Shown here: positions 1 to 11,040 of the stretch, piece after piece
How positions within the stretch are numbered: the stretch's first letter is position 1
How the letters are laid out: each line of letters opens with the position of its first letter
Assembly (NCBI GenBank): GCA_032622095.1
Contig: CP136069.1
Span: 188,905,122-188,969,121 of the forward strand
From: Siphonodentalium dalli
Lineage: Eukaryota > Mollusca > Scaphopoda > Gadilida > Siphonodentaliidae
Reading direction: 5' to 3'
Length of the DNA: 64,000 nt
Notes under the pieces: generated by a model
Told to the model about the DNA's origin: nothing
What the model saw: the letters and a program-made list of their open reading frames with translations, nothing else
The model's database searches: none
Translations under genes and position numbers: made by a program

Positions 1-530
1 TGACGGCGAAGACGAGACGACGATGCTATTCGTGATTATGATGATGATGATGACGATGGTGATGATGATGGCGATTATGACGACGAAGACGAGACGATGA
101 CGATGCTAATCATGATGGTGGTGGTGATGATAGGGATGATGATGACGATGACGAGACGTCGAATCTGATGATGATGGTGGTGATGATGATAATGATGATG
201 ATGACGACAACGGTGATGGTGATAATGATGATGATGATAGCGATGATGACGGCGATGACGAGACGACGCTAATCATGATGGTGGTGGTAATGATGATGAT
301 GATGACAAATGTGATGATGATGATAATGGTGGCGATGATGGCGATGATGACGGCGAAGACGAGACGACGACGATGCTAATCATGATTATGATGATGACGA
401 CGATGATGATGCTAATCATGATGGTGGAGGTGATGATGGGGATGATGATGACGATGACGATGATGATGACGACGATGACGATGCTAATCATGATGGTGGT
501 GGTAATGATGCTCATCATCACCAACGAACC
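1..530. repeat. GAT/GAC-rich degenerate minisatellite
   Basis: The stretch is almost wholly built from GAT, GAC and GGT triplets. A longer unit recurs inside it: GACGAGACGACGATGCTAAT followed by CATGATGGTGG is seen around 10, 90, 255, 365 and 475 with changes. Open frames read through it only because triplet repeats lack stops; their products are low-complexity Met/Ile/Thr/Asp runs with no domain. It is annotated as a tandem repeat, not a gene. Confidence 0.9.
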
Positions 531-1334
531 GAGCGGATCTCGTATAAACTCCGCCATTACGCGTCGTAATGTTTCAGATTGAATTCAATGCAACCATCCA
601 AGAGGACTGCCAATCAGGGGCGCCATTACACACAGTTGGGCGGCGTTGCGATGGATTTAAATCGGCTATTCGTCGGTCAAAATGCTAAGAACAGACTACA
701 ATTTCAGGCTCCATCGCATCCGATGCCTTTTATATTCTGTGGAATAATTCGCCTGTCTACGAAGACTGTAATATTGGAAGCAATTTCGCCTGAGTTGGTC
801 GAAGGAACCCGGGACAGTACAGCGTAATCCGCTAATGGGAATGGTCGTGTAGGCGCATTGGTGCCGGAGGCAGCCAAACCCACTTTCCACTCAAAATACG
901 TTGCATTGCGAAGCTAGACGAAGTTTTCTCCGACTTTTCCAGTCAGAAACAGACAGACCGACAGAAGCCTTGAAAAAGCTCAGTCATTATATAGACTGTC
1001 AGCATGGAAGGCTCCGTAACATTTCAGATTGTTACATAAATAAGTATTCAGGGTTTCAGATATCTAATTACACAACAAGGTATACGAAATCTAATTTGCA
1101 GATCTTTGATTTAGTTTAAACATATTTATTCTCAGATCATGCAATTCACAATGTACATTACACCACTATTGATAAATGAGAATAAGATTTGGCAGTAAGA
1201 TAAAAGTATGTTGGTGTCATCTCCTATAGATAGAATGATATGGAACCATGGATGATAACATGAGGTGGCATGCTAATGTTACATGTACATGATAATACCA
1301 CTGCTTGTACTGTAAGAGCACAACAAACATCGTT
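531..1334. other. No gene seen
   Basis: Unique-looking AT-rich sequence. Short open frames occur on both strands, but none has a recognisable domain, splice signals in a sensible order, or codon bias like the exon at 42-44 kb. Confidence 0.5.
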
Positions 1335-1553
1335 TTACCCTTTACTGTACTACACACTTTACCTTATAAAATGGATTTTCCGACCCAGTTATAAAAGTAT
1401 ACATTGGATTGGTATATTGTTCATCTGGAGGGGTTTTCAGAAAAAATAGCAGAAGTGCAAAAGGAGTCCAATTCATTTAAGGGGAACGTTCAGATAATAA
1501 GTTCAACAAACGAGCTTCATGAACATTTCCTCTGTATATGCGGGTTTATTTTG
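1335..1553 (-). mobile_element. Family N TTAA-type repeat, degenerate copy
   Basis: Matches the 41845-42112 copy. It holds the tract CAGTTATAAAAGTATACATTGG, here from about 1386, then the tract CAGATAATAAGTTCAACAAA near 1491, in the opposite order to that copy, so it is inverted. It runs into the TTAA that opens the family A element at 1554. The far end is not clear, so the left boundary is approximate. Confidence 0.5.
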
Positions 1554-1950
1554 TTAACCCTTTACCCAACAGAACGGCCCTGTGCCAATGCACTCTCTTA
1601 TATATGCGAGTCGACCATAGGTCGCCTCGCATATATAAGAGAATGCATTGGCTTAACACATTAAAAATTATAAAATTGTTAAAGAATGTAAGAAAAAATG
1701 GTAAAAAGCGTTAATTTTTTTTTTTTAGGCCAATGCATTCTCTTATATATGCGAGGCGACCTATGGTCGACTCGCATATATAAGAGAATGCATTGGCACA
1801 GGGCATAACTGTAACTATCACAATGTGGTCAAGGAGCCGGTTCCAATGATATCCATATTTGTATGATTCTATTGAGACAGACCGAAGATATTTTAGGCTG
1901 TTGAAGCTTTATTTGGCCGGTTTTGGCCGGTTTGTTGGGTAAAGGGTTAA
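1554..1950 (+). mobile_element. Family A piggyBac-like MITE, copy 1
   Basis: Flanked by TTAA on both sides, with terminal inverted repeats CCCTTTACCCAACA and TGTTGGGTAAAGGG. TTAA target duplication and a CCC start are the hallmarks of piggyBac-class elements. Inside are two 67-nt hairpins, 1585-1651 and 1730-1796, which are reverse complements of each other, separated by an AT-rich spacer. The right arm carries a unique 120-bp tail ending in two GGCCGGTTT units. There is no transposase, so it is non-autonomous. The first hairpin has a base change in one arm (CACTC for CATTC). Confidence 0.85.
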
Positions 1951-2331
1951 AGTATATAATACCCAGTCTGGGTAAATTGTGATAAAGTTACAAAAGTTCG
2001 TCAGTTATATATCGTCAGTATCCGCGTGTTCATTTTAAATGGCCACATCCAGTATCAATATAAATGGCGATGAGTTCTGGGCCATGCAGAAGATTTCTAC
2101 AGATATACGCACACGGGAACTACTCATCAATGAGTATTGAGTATAGAAAGGATAAATTTGTTACATTTTTGCTCTATATATATGGTCTCTTCTGTTGTGG
2201 TATTTTACACGCGCGTTTGTTATTTGTTCATATTTGTTCGGTTGAACAATTGTGAACACCAACTATAACATTATAAGGTAGAACTATTTATATACACACA
2301 CACCGAAGAATGTCATATTTCTAATGAGATA
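1951..2331. other. No gene seen
   Basis: A 380-bp spacer between two oppositely oriented family A elements. No feature is recognised in it. Confidence 0.5.
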
Positions 2332-2683
2332 TTAACCCTTTACCCAACAAACCGGCCAAATAAAGCTTCAACAGCCTAAAATATCTTCGGTCTGTCTCAA
2401 TAGAACCATACAAATATGGATATCATTGGAACCGGCTCCTTGACCACATTGTGATAGTTACAGTTATACCCTGTGCCAATGCATTCTCTTATATATGCGA
2501 GTCGACAATAGGTCGCCTCGCATATATAAGAGAATGCATTTTTTCTTACAATCTTTAACAATTTTATAATTTTTAATGTGTTAAGCCAATGCATTCTCTT
2601 ATATATGCGAGGCGACCTATGGTCGACTCGCATATATAAGAGAATGCATTGGCACAGGGCCCTTCTGTTGGGTAAAGAGTTAA
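2332..2683 (-). mobile_element. Family A piggyBac-like MITE, copy 2 (inverted)
   Basis: TTAA and CCCTTTACCCAACA at the left, TGTTGGGTAAAGAG then TTAA at the right. The order of parts is reversed relative to copy 1: the long tail with GGCCAAATAAAGC comes first and the hairpin pair follows. One hairpin (from about 2476) is clipped on its inner side, where the spacer starts at GCATT instead of GCATTGG. Confidence 0.85.
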
Positions 2684-3349
2684 CGCAATAATTACTGATC
2701 TCCTTCTAAAACATTGAAACTATATGCAATAAATACATAGAAAGATCAATGTCAAACAAGATAGTGTCATTCAGACGGCTCTTCTCGTTCCAAACATATT
2801 ATTATATACACTTAAATCTTAATAATGAAATAGGTTTTATAAAAATTTGTCTGTGCATACACTTCCAACCCATAGCACTCTGCTAGTTTTGGCATACAGT
2901 TCGCGAATTTGCTATAGCAAGCAGGAATTAAGTTCCGTGCCCCATGGGCTTGTTTGGCAACTTGTGGGGACAACAGTTATGTTACGAACACCAAACAGCT
3001 TTGCCAACTTATCAAATTTTACTCCCGTATTTATGAAAAACATCAATTGTTATGGAATATTATTCATTTCTTGGGAAATTAAGATAGTCATACAATAGAC
3101 CGAGTAAAACTCCTATATATTTCTTTGAAGTGATGTTCAGCTAATGAATTTATCAAATAATGTAAAGTGTTTTAATTTGCATGATGGCTATTGTGAATCA
3201 GATAACTACTCGCCAGTTGGTAATCAGTTATCCGCCATTGACCCACACCTCAGAGGAAACTGGACCTGGAAATTTTTCTATTGATGCATAACGCCAATAA
3301 TTTTTACCCATATCAGACTTTCAAAACATTCATGTACAGAGATCCTGTT
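2684..3349. other. No gene seen
   Basis: No repeat family or coding signal recognised. An 83-residue open frame at 2847-3098 has no motif I know. Confidence 0.45.
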
Positions 3350-4276
3350 TTAAGGATCAGACGCTCGTTTTGCCAAACTTTCCTGGTATTTCAAAATGGG
3401 TTTTCTCAAATTCTGTCAGGAATTTCTTTGTGAAATTTGGTACAAACGATTATTGTGACACAATATTTACTAAACATCGACCCATTGGGTATTATAACCT
3501 CATTTACTTCACTTTTATGGCATGAAAAAGATAAAAAATTCACTGTTTTCAGGTACCAAGAACTTCTGTAAAATAGATTTGTTTTTAAATTACACTTCAT
3601 ATATCTATGGTATCATAACTGAAGATCATGAGAGGAGACTTAATTATTCTTGATTTGTTAAATTTAATGATTATTTTCATTTAGAAAGGCAACTACCCAC
3701 AAATAATTTTCTATATTTGAGAATTTTCATGTCATGCCTGTTGGTCAATGAAAAATCAGTTCATAACCAAGTTAAAGCTGACCACCACACCTCTTAACAA
3801 TGTGGCCTAATTCCAGTTGATTGATCCCTGCCTGAGTGCACCACACTGCATATCAACATTTGTATTCATTGGGTTGGAATGTTTGTGACTGCTTTACTCT
3901 TCATTATAATGTATGGGGGTGTGACGATATATTATGCAATTAAAAATCTAACTCAACATTATTATACAAATAAAGCCTCCTCTCATTGAAGCGAAACAAT
4001 AAGATATTTGGTGATTGGAGTGTTGTGTGAAATTATTAATTATGTTAGCAGTTCTTGGTACCGAAAGGGAGAAACAATAAAATAATAATTTCAGCATCTG
4101 AAATGTATTAAAAACCATTGTTTTTGTCGTTTCATAATAATTGCTCAGATTCTGTATACAATGAAGATGATGATTTGTGAAATTCAATTTAACGTCAGAT
4201 AGATCCAGATAATTTTTTTTGAAAATCTCTTACCAGTTTTGGATGAATTTATGCAAAACGTGCGTCTCCCCCTTAA
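3350..4276 (+). mobile_element. Family F TTAA-type non-autonomous element, copy 1
   Basis: Bounded by TTAA at 3350-3353 and 4273-4276. The termini are inverted repeats: GGATCAGACGCTCGTTTTGCC at the left, and GCAAAACGTGCGTCTCCCCC at the right. The length is about 0.93 kb. It matches the copies at 20403, 24766 and 32861 over its body, including the mid-element CCAGTTGATTGATCCCTGC. At 3793-3803 it keeps an uninterrupted CTCTTAACAATG, the site where the 32861 copy has a family A insertion. No transposase frame remains. Confidence 0.75.
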
Positions 4277-6529
4277 GAAGCAACTTAACAACAACAAGCC
4301 GCCAAGTCTGCAGGCACTGACAGCATACGAACACAACTAAATTCAATGGCAATGGCAAATTCAACATTAATTTAGCCATTCACACCCAACTTCCTGCAAA
4401 GACATGAGGGTTTCTGGAAAATTTGGGACCAATAACACCTTGAATAAACATCAAGGACAACAATAATGAGACATTTGGTGAAATGTCGAAAAAAATATCT
4501 GTACAATTCAGTTCCTATATCAACGAGAAACAGACACCACACAGAGCAGTTTATGGATTCGTTAACATCATTTGAACATACAACGCACACACGACCGTCT
4601 GTGTTTGCCAAATAAATCTATTGTACGAGCATCATCGGAACATGGATAAATAAAACACACGCTCGTAATACACTCAGTTCTGCAAGCTTGCAGTTCGTGT
4701 TATAGTGAGTACGGCGTATCGATCTGGTATTGATCGGCCGAGAAGATATCCATTAATTCCCCCACGGCAAGGGAGATTGTCGCGTCGCCCGGTGCCGTCC
4801 ACAATGTGTCAATGAGGCAATTGTACCGGGGCTATCGGCTGTGAATAAATTGGTGGTTTTATATCCACGCGTGTGTGTGGACGAGTGTGACCCCTCCATC
4901 TGTTTGTTAAAGGAGTGGGTCCGACTAGAATAGCAGTAACTGATCACAATTGGTTTCATATACCATGACAAGTGGTTTTGAACCACCCTTGACATGTTTC
5001 AGAAGGTACACGGGATTCACACTCAGATGTTAGCCTGTATTCAGGATTCATGCCCTCGTTTTAAGTGGTATTCAGGCTTCAAATTAAAGGCTTGTACGCG
5101 ACTTTGATGGTGACAAATTGTGGTATATGATGGCTAGAATGAGCCTTTTTAAAGCCATTTTGAGTATCGTTCTGTTATTTTTGGCGCTATAGTTTGATTG
5201 TGACAGGCATTCACGGATCAATCGCGTCGCATCCGGTCATCACTGTGCCGGGAAATAGAGTATTATGATGCTATCAGGAATTTTACGTCCTATACTAAGG
5301 GTGTTTACTGCTACGCTGATCTGTCCGTGCCAATGGGGATATCTGGCAGGACAACACATTTCGGGTTTTCGCGGATGTATCTTCGCGGATGTCACATTGT
5401 TGCAGTATGTAACTTTTATGACCGCGTTAATTGCTTTCGATGTTTAGATAAGAACCATGACCGGGCAACTCTTGATGATTTTATTGCAGGAACACAAAGC
5501 ATAATATAGTAGCTAAATTTGCTGATGACGTATGTCTCAGTTGGAATGTAGTATAAAGGTCGTATTGCGAAGTATCGGGCATGTATTTAATAGATTAGTA
5601 GATTTTTGGTCCGCATTTAGAGGCTTTCTGGTGTGGTGAATGAGAAACCTGCAGTAATAAGCCATAGTGTTTATAATAATTTGAAGGATCAGTTGTTCAT
5701 GAAACCAATATATTTTTTATTATAATTTATATTTATATGATATTGCGGGCCTTATCATTTCTGACTATGGTTTTCTTAATCTATGTCATTCATCACATAT
5801 TGTTTTAGTTGGTATTCAGAATTTACCCCCTCTGTTAACTGGTACTCGTGACCTCCTCCTGGGTGTGGCATGCAGCTGTGAATGCCCTTGTTTTATATAT
5901 CCAGATATGTGTATAACACGCTTCTACCATCATCGTGTCATTCAACTTGGAGTGAGTACAATCATCTGAGCTAGAATATCCAGGCTCAGAAATTCAGCCC
6001 ACGCGAAGTGTGTTTGTACTCCCGGCTAGCGTTGTCACGGTCCTGATCGTTACCATATATGGGCATATCAGCCCATTCTAAATACTTTGAGGTTTCCAGG
6101 CCAATATATAAGGGTATATATGGCCAGCTGTTGGCAATAAATAACCACAAAATTGCGGCTAGTACGATAGCACGAGGCCAATATAGTTACCCACAATTAT
6201 AGATCGCGATAAGTGGTCACTGCTGGAATAAAATCAGATTATTTCCGGCATTGACCGCGCATAGCCCTCAACTCGCCATAAATGTTGTTTTATGGTTGTC
6301 CACATTCAATGTCTGGTGAATTTATTAGAATTTGATTAAAGGTGATAGTATATATCTTGATAACTGTCCATCATGGTACTACAATGTAATTCTATAGTGA
6401 CTCACTGCAAGCATGCCATTTTGTTAGAGATGCCGGCAACGATAAGGAATCTCTCATCCTGACAATCTTTACTGGGTTATGACATGACAAATACATGCCT
6501 CAAAATTTGGTGCTGGACATTTCCAGAAT
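4277..6529. other. No gene seen
   Basis: A long stretch with no recognisable gene or known repeat. Several short open frames (for example 4753-4995 minus) lack domains. Motifs such as GCATATATGGG near 6055-6120 are locally repeated but too short to classify. Confidence 0.45.
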
Positions 6530-6645
6530 TAGGTCCCCAAAGGGTAAATTTAGTGACGCTACCCCGCACAGCCGGCTAGCCTCAACAAATTCATCATATG
6601 GGGACCTCATTTGCATGCATGGCCTCATCTTCTATGGGAGACATA
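6530..6645 (+). repeat. Element I-related palindromic repeat
   Basis: AGGTCCCCAAAGGGTAAATT and GGGGACCTCATTTGC bracket a core with GTGACGCTACCCCGCACAGC. The same arms and core occur twice at 15428-15866, so this is a dispersed short inverted-repeat element. Confidence 0.6.
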
Positions 6646-7090
6646 TATCGGCACATCTTTAAATTGAAAATAGTGATGTGCGCCCATGGAATACCTCGGT
6701 AATGCAGTGTATCGTCTGGCAATTTGTGGATATAGAGAAACTATTAGCTAAAAAGAATAAAAAACTTTCTAAAGAAGGTTCAAAAGAAACTAAAAAACTT
6801 GTTAATTTGACAATACAGATATATCCAGAGAAGATGAGGCCAAGTTCCGATTAAGTCTGCAGTTCTTGTCGAGAAAAATGGTATCAAACACGAATCGATT
6901 CAAGATTCGATTCTATGTCGATATCGGAACGGTGATTTGTTGTCGAGATACGATTCCAGGAAATATCCATGATTCGTAGGACACTTTATCGGAGCTAGGA
7001 ATTCGTTGTCTGCAGCGTGGGCGATTCCCATCGACCGTTTAAGTTGATACTAACTGGATATGTCTTCTCATAGCTTTCGAGACAACAACA

Positions 7091-7355
7091 ATGTGTTTCC
7101 TCTTCCATGGCTGGAGCGTCATAAAAATTAGCTAAAGCCCTGCATGTGTCAATGCATTCTCTTATATATGCCAGTCTCCCATATGGAGCATCGCATATAT
7201 ATATGAGAATACATTGGCCTAATAATATTTACCCCGACCTTGTAAGCCAGAACACTCTCATAGGCTCCTTCTGAGAGACTCGCATATATAAGAGAATACA
7301 CTAGCACATGATCATTAATGCTACACCAGCGCAGCTCCCGTCACGAAAGAGTTAA
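7091..7355 (+). mobile_element. Family B TTAA-type MITE, degenerate copy
   Basis: The left end TCTTCCATGGCTGGAGC matches the family B terminus CCCTTCCATGACTGGAG. The right end is GCGCAGCTCCCGTCACGAAAGAG followed by TTAA. Between them are two hairpins of the shared AATGCATTCTCTTATATATG type; the second is decayed. The middle has GACCTTGTAAGCCAG, as in the 41621 and 54318 copies. The left TTAA is no longer visible. Confidence 0.65.
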
Positions 7356-7716
7356 GATGAACCGCCAGTCCGCCACATTATTTGTGATTGTGTATGATAT
7401 TTACTTAGTATAGAAAATATACTCAAGTAGGCTTCAAACTGAAGTGTGTGAGCAGACAGCTCAGATCGATTATCACTTGTTTCAACCACTGAGCTGAAGA
7501 TGGTTCTAATCCAGTAATCGACTGCACTTTATACACCCTCATCTGAATTCCCAGTATCGAGGGAATCACATATCTACCACCGACACCATGTTCATATAAA
7601 TCAAAACCTGCAAATTCCAGGCAGTTCAATTCGACGGATTATCAATTTTCGACCATTGAAACGACTTAGTAGCATGTTTTTAAAAAGTGCAGATAATTAT
7701 TACAATGCTAGTCCAA
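7356..7716. other. No gene seen
   Basis: Nothing recognised. The 68-residue minus-strand frame at 7423-7629 has no known motif. Confidence 0.45.
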
Positions 7717-8117
7717 ATAACCCTTTACCCAACAGAAGGGCCCTGTGCCAATGCATTCTCTTATATATGCGAGTCGACCATAGGTCGCCTCGCATATATA
7801 AGAGAATGCATTGGCTTAACACATTAAAAATTGAAAAATTGTTAAAGAATGTAAGAAAAAATGGTAAAAAGTGTTAAAAAAAAGATTTTTTTTAGGCCAA
7901 TGCATTCTCTTATATATGCGAGGCGACCTATGGTCGACTCGCATATATAAGAGAATGCATTGGCACAGGGCATAACTGTAACTATCACAATGTGGTCAAG
8001 GAGCCGGTTCCAATGATACCCATATTTGTATGGTTCTATTGAGACAGACCGAAGATATTTTAGGCTGTTGAAGCTTTATTTGGCCGGTTTTGGCCGGTTT
8101 GTTGGGTAAAGAGTTAA
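7717..8117 (+). mobile_element. Family A piggyBac-like MITE, copy 3
   Basis: Has the same layout as copy 1, with intact hairpins at about 7747-7813 and 7897-7963. The right flank is TTAA, but the left flank reads ATAA, so one target base has changed since insertion. Confidence 0.85.
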
Positions 8118-8324
8118 TATGAATAGTTTACGCAGATTGTGCCGCCATCCAAGCAAGGGTGGCTTTTTGATGGTGTTTGTTGCCATTTAAGCTGCTGTGC
8201 CATATCAGGATGCTTCCAGTTATATTTGTTTGGGAAAGACCCCACAGAAGGCAAATATTACTTCGAAACAACTCGTGATATGACAAGTATAAACGCTTAA
8301 TCTTGTAATCAACTCACAAACTTG

Positions 8325-8465
8325 CCCATAATCCATACTCTCGGATAAGGACATCATTCATGTCCGTCACTCACAAATCCGCGCTTGTCGAGAATCGAAC
8401 CAGCTTGCCACCACGGCTGCTGGCGACCTAGTGTGCTATACACATCAACGACTGAGTGACGGGGG
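8325..8465 (-). mobile_element. tRNA-derived SINE-like sequence
   Basis: On the minus strand, TATAGCACACTAGG (8427-8440) resembles a pol III A box and GGTTCGATTCTC (8390-8401) a B box, about 40 nt apart as in a tRNA. The tail runs on through GCGGATTTGTGAGTGACGG without a CCA end, which is typical of a SINE head joined to a body and not of a working tRNA gene. I did not fold a full cloverleaf. Confidence 0.5.
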
Positions 8466-8470
8466 CCCTC

Positions 8471-8575
8471 AACCCTTTCTTATTAAATAGATTCTCCCAC
8501 TCAGTTATAAAAGTACACATTGGAGTGGTCTATTATTAATCTAGAGGGGTGTTTAGTATGGGGTGGGTTAACACG
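8471..8575 (+). repeat. Family N-related fragment
   Basis: Starts AACCCTTTCTTATTAAATAG and holds CTCCCACTCAGTTATAAAAG and ACATTGGAGTGG, shared with the copies at 1335 and 41845. The remainder is lost. Confidence 0.5.
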
Positions 8576-8602
8576 ATGTTGTTACAACATAAGTGTGTGT
8601 GT

Positions 8603-8622
8603 GGGGGGGGGGGGGGGGGGGG
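8603..8622 (+). repeat. G20 homopolymer run
   Basis: Twenty consecutive G after a GT run. A second run of fifteen G is at 8975-8989. Shorter runs of about 13-16 G lie near 14875 and 48890. Lengths in the assembly may be unreliable. Confidence 0.9.
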
Positions 8623-8989
8623 TAACAGCGCGTGATCGACACTGTTGCGTCGAAGGGTATCTACAAATTGCCTTTCAGGATAATGCATATATTCCTAATC
8701 ACAGAAAACAAGAACACTGTAAGATGCCAATCGGTTCATACAAGGAGAAAACACTCTGGCTCAATTTCCTGTCGAAACAGGTCCAGACTCAGAGCGGAGA
8801 CACGAGTCAGATAAAACTATATTTATAGATTCCCAACATGTTATAGCTGTGTTCATACGACCGATGTTAGTTGATTATGTCGTATGCTCAGACACAGCCT
8901 ACAGTATACCGATGTTAGTTGATTCTGACGTATATGCTAATAGGCCATATTATATCTAGAGGTGCACAGCCCACGGGGGGGGGGGGGGG

Positions 8990-9958
8990 TAATCGGGACC
9001 GATTTTCAAGCTTGATCTGAGTTGAGGGACATCTCATTGCGCCATTCTGATCGACACCTGGTCATTTCGTGAAGAAGCTAAAGATGGCCCATCTCTTAAT
9101 GACACCACTTTGTACAACAACATTTCTAGGCAACTTATTTTGAAGGCACCTTAGCACTGTTGTTCTAAAACAAACATACGAGAAACATCCGGTGTAACAA
9201 ATATTTCACATAAAAGTGTTTTAAAAGATAAATTTTCAATCAATATGTAGCACTGTTAAAAATATAGCCACATACATTGTCCCGATGCATAGAAAATAAT
9301 AAATATAAACACTCATATCCTATAGTGGCAGAAGCAGTAAACGTATGGTCACATATACAACTTTGAAGGAAGTGCATTGAGCTGTTCCAATATAACCGTA
9401 GATCCGTTCTGTGTCAACCTTCGAACCATGTTTAGATTGATATTCAAACTCTGAGTGAAAGAGCTCCCTTTTAAATGAAGTCCCCGTATCAGTGGTGGTT
9501 TGGTATTGATACAATAATCGTATGGCCTTTGAAAACTAATTTGAAAATCGCTGTAATAGTTTTGTTTACATAAAAATGGTTCCAACGCGCAATATTTCAT
9601 TATTGGAATAACGAATATAATGATACAGTTTATCTATTTCTCCATTTTCTTTCTGGTGGTGACTTTTTTATAGACTTTCATATTTTTTGCACATTTACCC
9701 ACTGCGAGTGCCTTATGTCCCTTTAAATATATTGGTAATTGCTGTCATTTTACTGTCGTATGATCTAGATGTTCTGATCTCCCCTGTGTATATTGATATG
9801 TTGTTGCATTGCATACGACACCATTTTCATAAATATTTGAGTGGATCGAACCAGCGGTATATGAGAGCACTCAGCGATTAAATGCTATCTACATACATTC
9901 TCATGTCCCTATGGAGATTCTCATTGTATAGAGAATATATCAATGGCTGACTGTGTCA
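8990..9958. other. No gene seen
   Basis: AT-rich sequence with overlapping minus-strand frames near 9320-9600 but no domain or splice structure that I can support. Confidence 0.45.
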
Positions 9959-10440
9959 ATCCATAGGTCGCCTCGCATATATAAGAGAATGCATTGGTCT
10001 CAGTGTTGGTCTAACAATTTTTTTTATAAATTTTCTTACATTCTTTAACAATTTTTATCATTTCTATCATTTTTTCTTATATTCATTAACAATTTTTATC
10101 ATTTTTATCATTTTTTCTTATATTCATTAACAATTTTTATAATTTTTTTTATCATTTATTCTTACATTATATAACAATTTTTATCATTATTTCTTATATT
10201 CTTTAACAATTTTTATCATTTTTATCATTTTTTCTTATATTCATTAACAATTTTTATAAATTTTTCTTACATTATATAACAATTTTTATCAATATTTCTT
10301 ATATTCTTAAACAATTTTATCATTTTTATCATTTTTTCTTATATTCTTTAACAATTTTATCATTTTTTAACATTATTTCTTACATTCTTTAACAATTTTT
10401 ATCATTTTTTATCATTATTTCTTACATTCTTTAACTAATT
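9959..10440 (-). repeat. AT-rich tandem array grown from a family A/C spacer
   Basis: It begins with the second half of the shared hairpin (CCATAGGTCGCCTCGCATAT, then AGAGAATGCATTGG). It then runs for 430 bp as degenerate repeats of TTTCTTAYATTCWTTAACAA and TTTTTATCATTTTT. In intact family A copies one such unit forms the spacer between the hairpins. Here it has been amplified about ten times and the rest of the element is missing. Confidence 0.8.
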
Positions 10441-10655
10441 TTGTTATCAATTGTGACTTCGTCTATCTCCGTCATTAAGTGTATATATGCTTTATTCTCT
10501 GATCCAATGTGACATGAGAAAACGAAAATTATATACAAAATATGAATAGAACGAAGAAATTTTGAATGTACAAAATATACAAGGACCTCTCGGGTGTCAT
10601 AATCAGCATTATCAACATCGCTTTCATCATCACCAGTTTCTTCCTCAAAATAATA

Positions 10656-10728
10656 GTCATCATCATCATCATCATCATCATCATCGTCATCATCATCATC
10701 ATCATCATCATCATCACCACCACCACGA
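10656..10728. repeat. CAT/CAC trinucleotide microsatellite
   Basis: An almost pure (CAT)n run with one CGT, ending in three CAC. The poly-Asp, poly-His and poly-Met frames across it are consequences of the repeat. Confidence 0.9.
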
Positions 10729-10740
10729 AAACACTCGAGT

Positions 10741-10890
10741 AAACGCACTGATCGCGTCGCTCAATTAGAACAAATCCTATCATTACGATTGACGCTTTGG
10801 TCGCGTCGGGTCCCATCGCGTCGCTCGCGACGCCGTGTGAATCCCCTAGTGATATTATGTTTGTCCTAATTGAGCGTTGACGCTGAAGCC
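10741..10890. repeat. Short inverted-repeat element rich in GCGTCG
   Basis: GCGTCGCTCAATTAGAACAAA on the left is mirrored by TTTGTCCTAATTGAGCGTTG on the right, about 110 bp apart, with GCGTCG repeated between. It looks like a small foldback element. No target duplication was established. Confidence 0.5.
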
Positions 10891-10904
10891 TCGTCGCATG
10901 AATA

Positions 10905-11040
10905 GCCCTTAACACTATTTACCTTGACGTTATAAGCCAGTGTATTCTCTTATATATGCGAGACTCGCATATATAAGAGAATGCACTGGCATAGGATCTT
11001 TAATGCTGCATCAGAGCAGCTGCCGTCTTGAACGGGTTAA
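10905..11040 (+). mobile_element. Family B TTAA-type MITE, 5'-truncated
   Basis: Carries the family B middle (ACCTTGACGTTATAAGCCAG), a single shortened hairpin (TATATGCGAGACTCGCATATA, about 10938-10989) and the right arm CAGAGCAGCTGCCGTCTTGAACGGG before TTAA. The left terminus and first hairpin are absent, and the loop of the remaining hairpin is deleted. Confidence 0.65.

Noticed and set aside
8382-8450. A functional tRNA gene
   Set aside because: A and B box-like strings are present, but no clean acceptor stem pairing was found and sequence continues as a SINE body.
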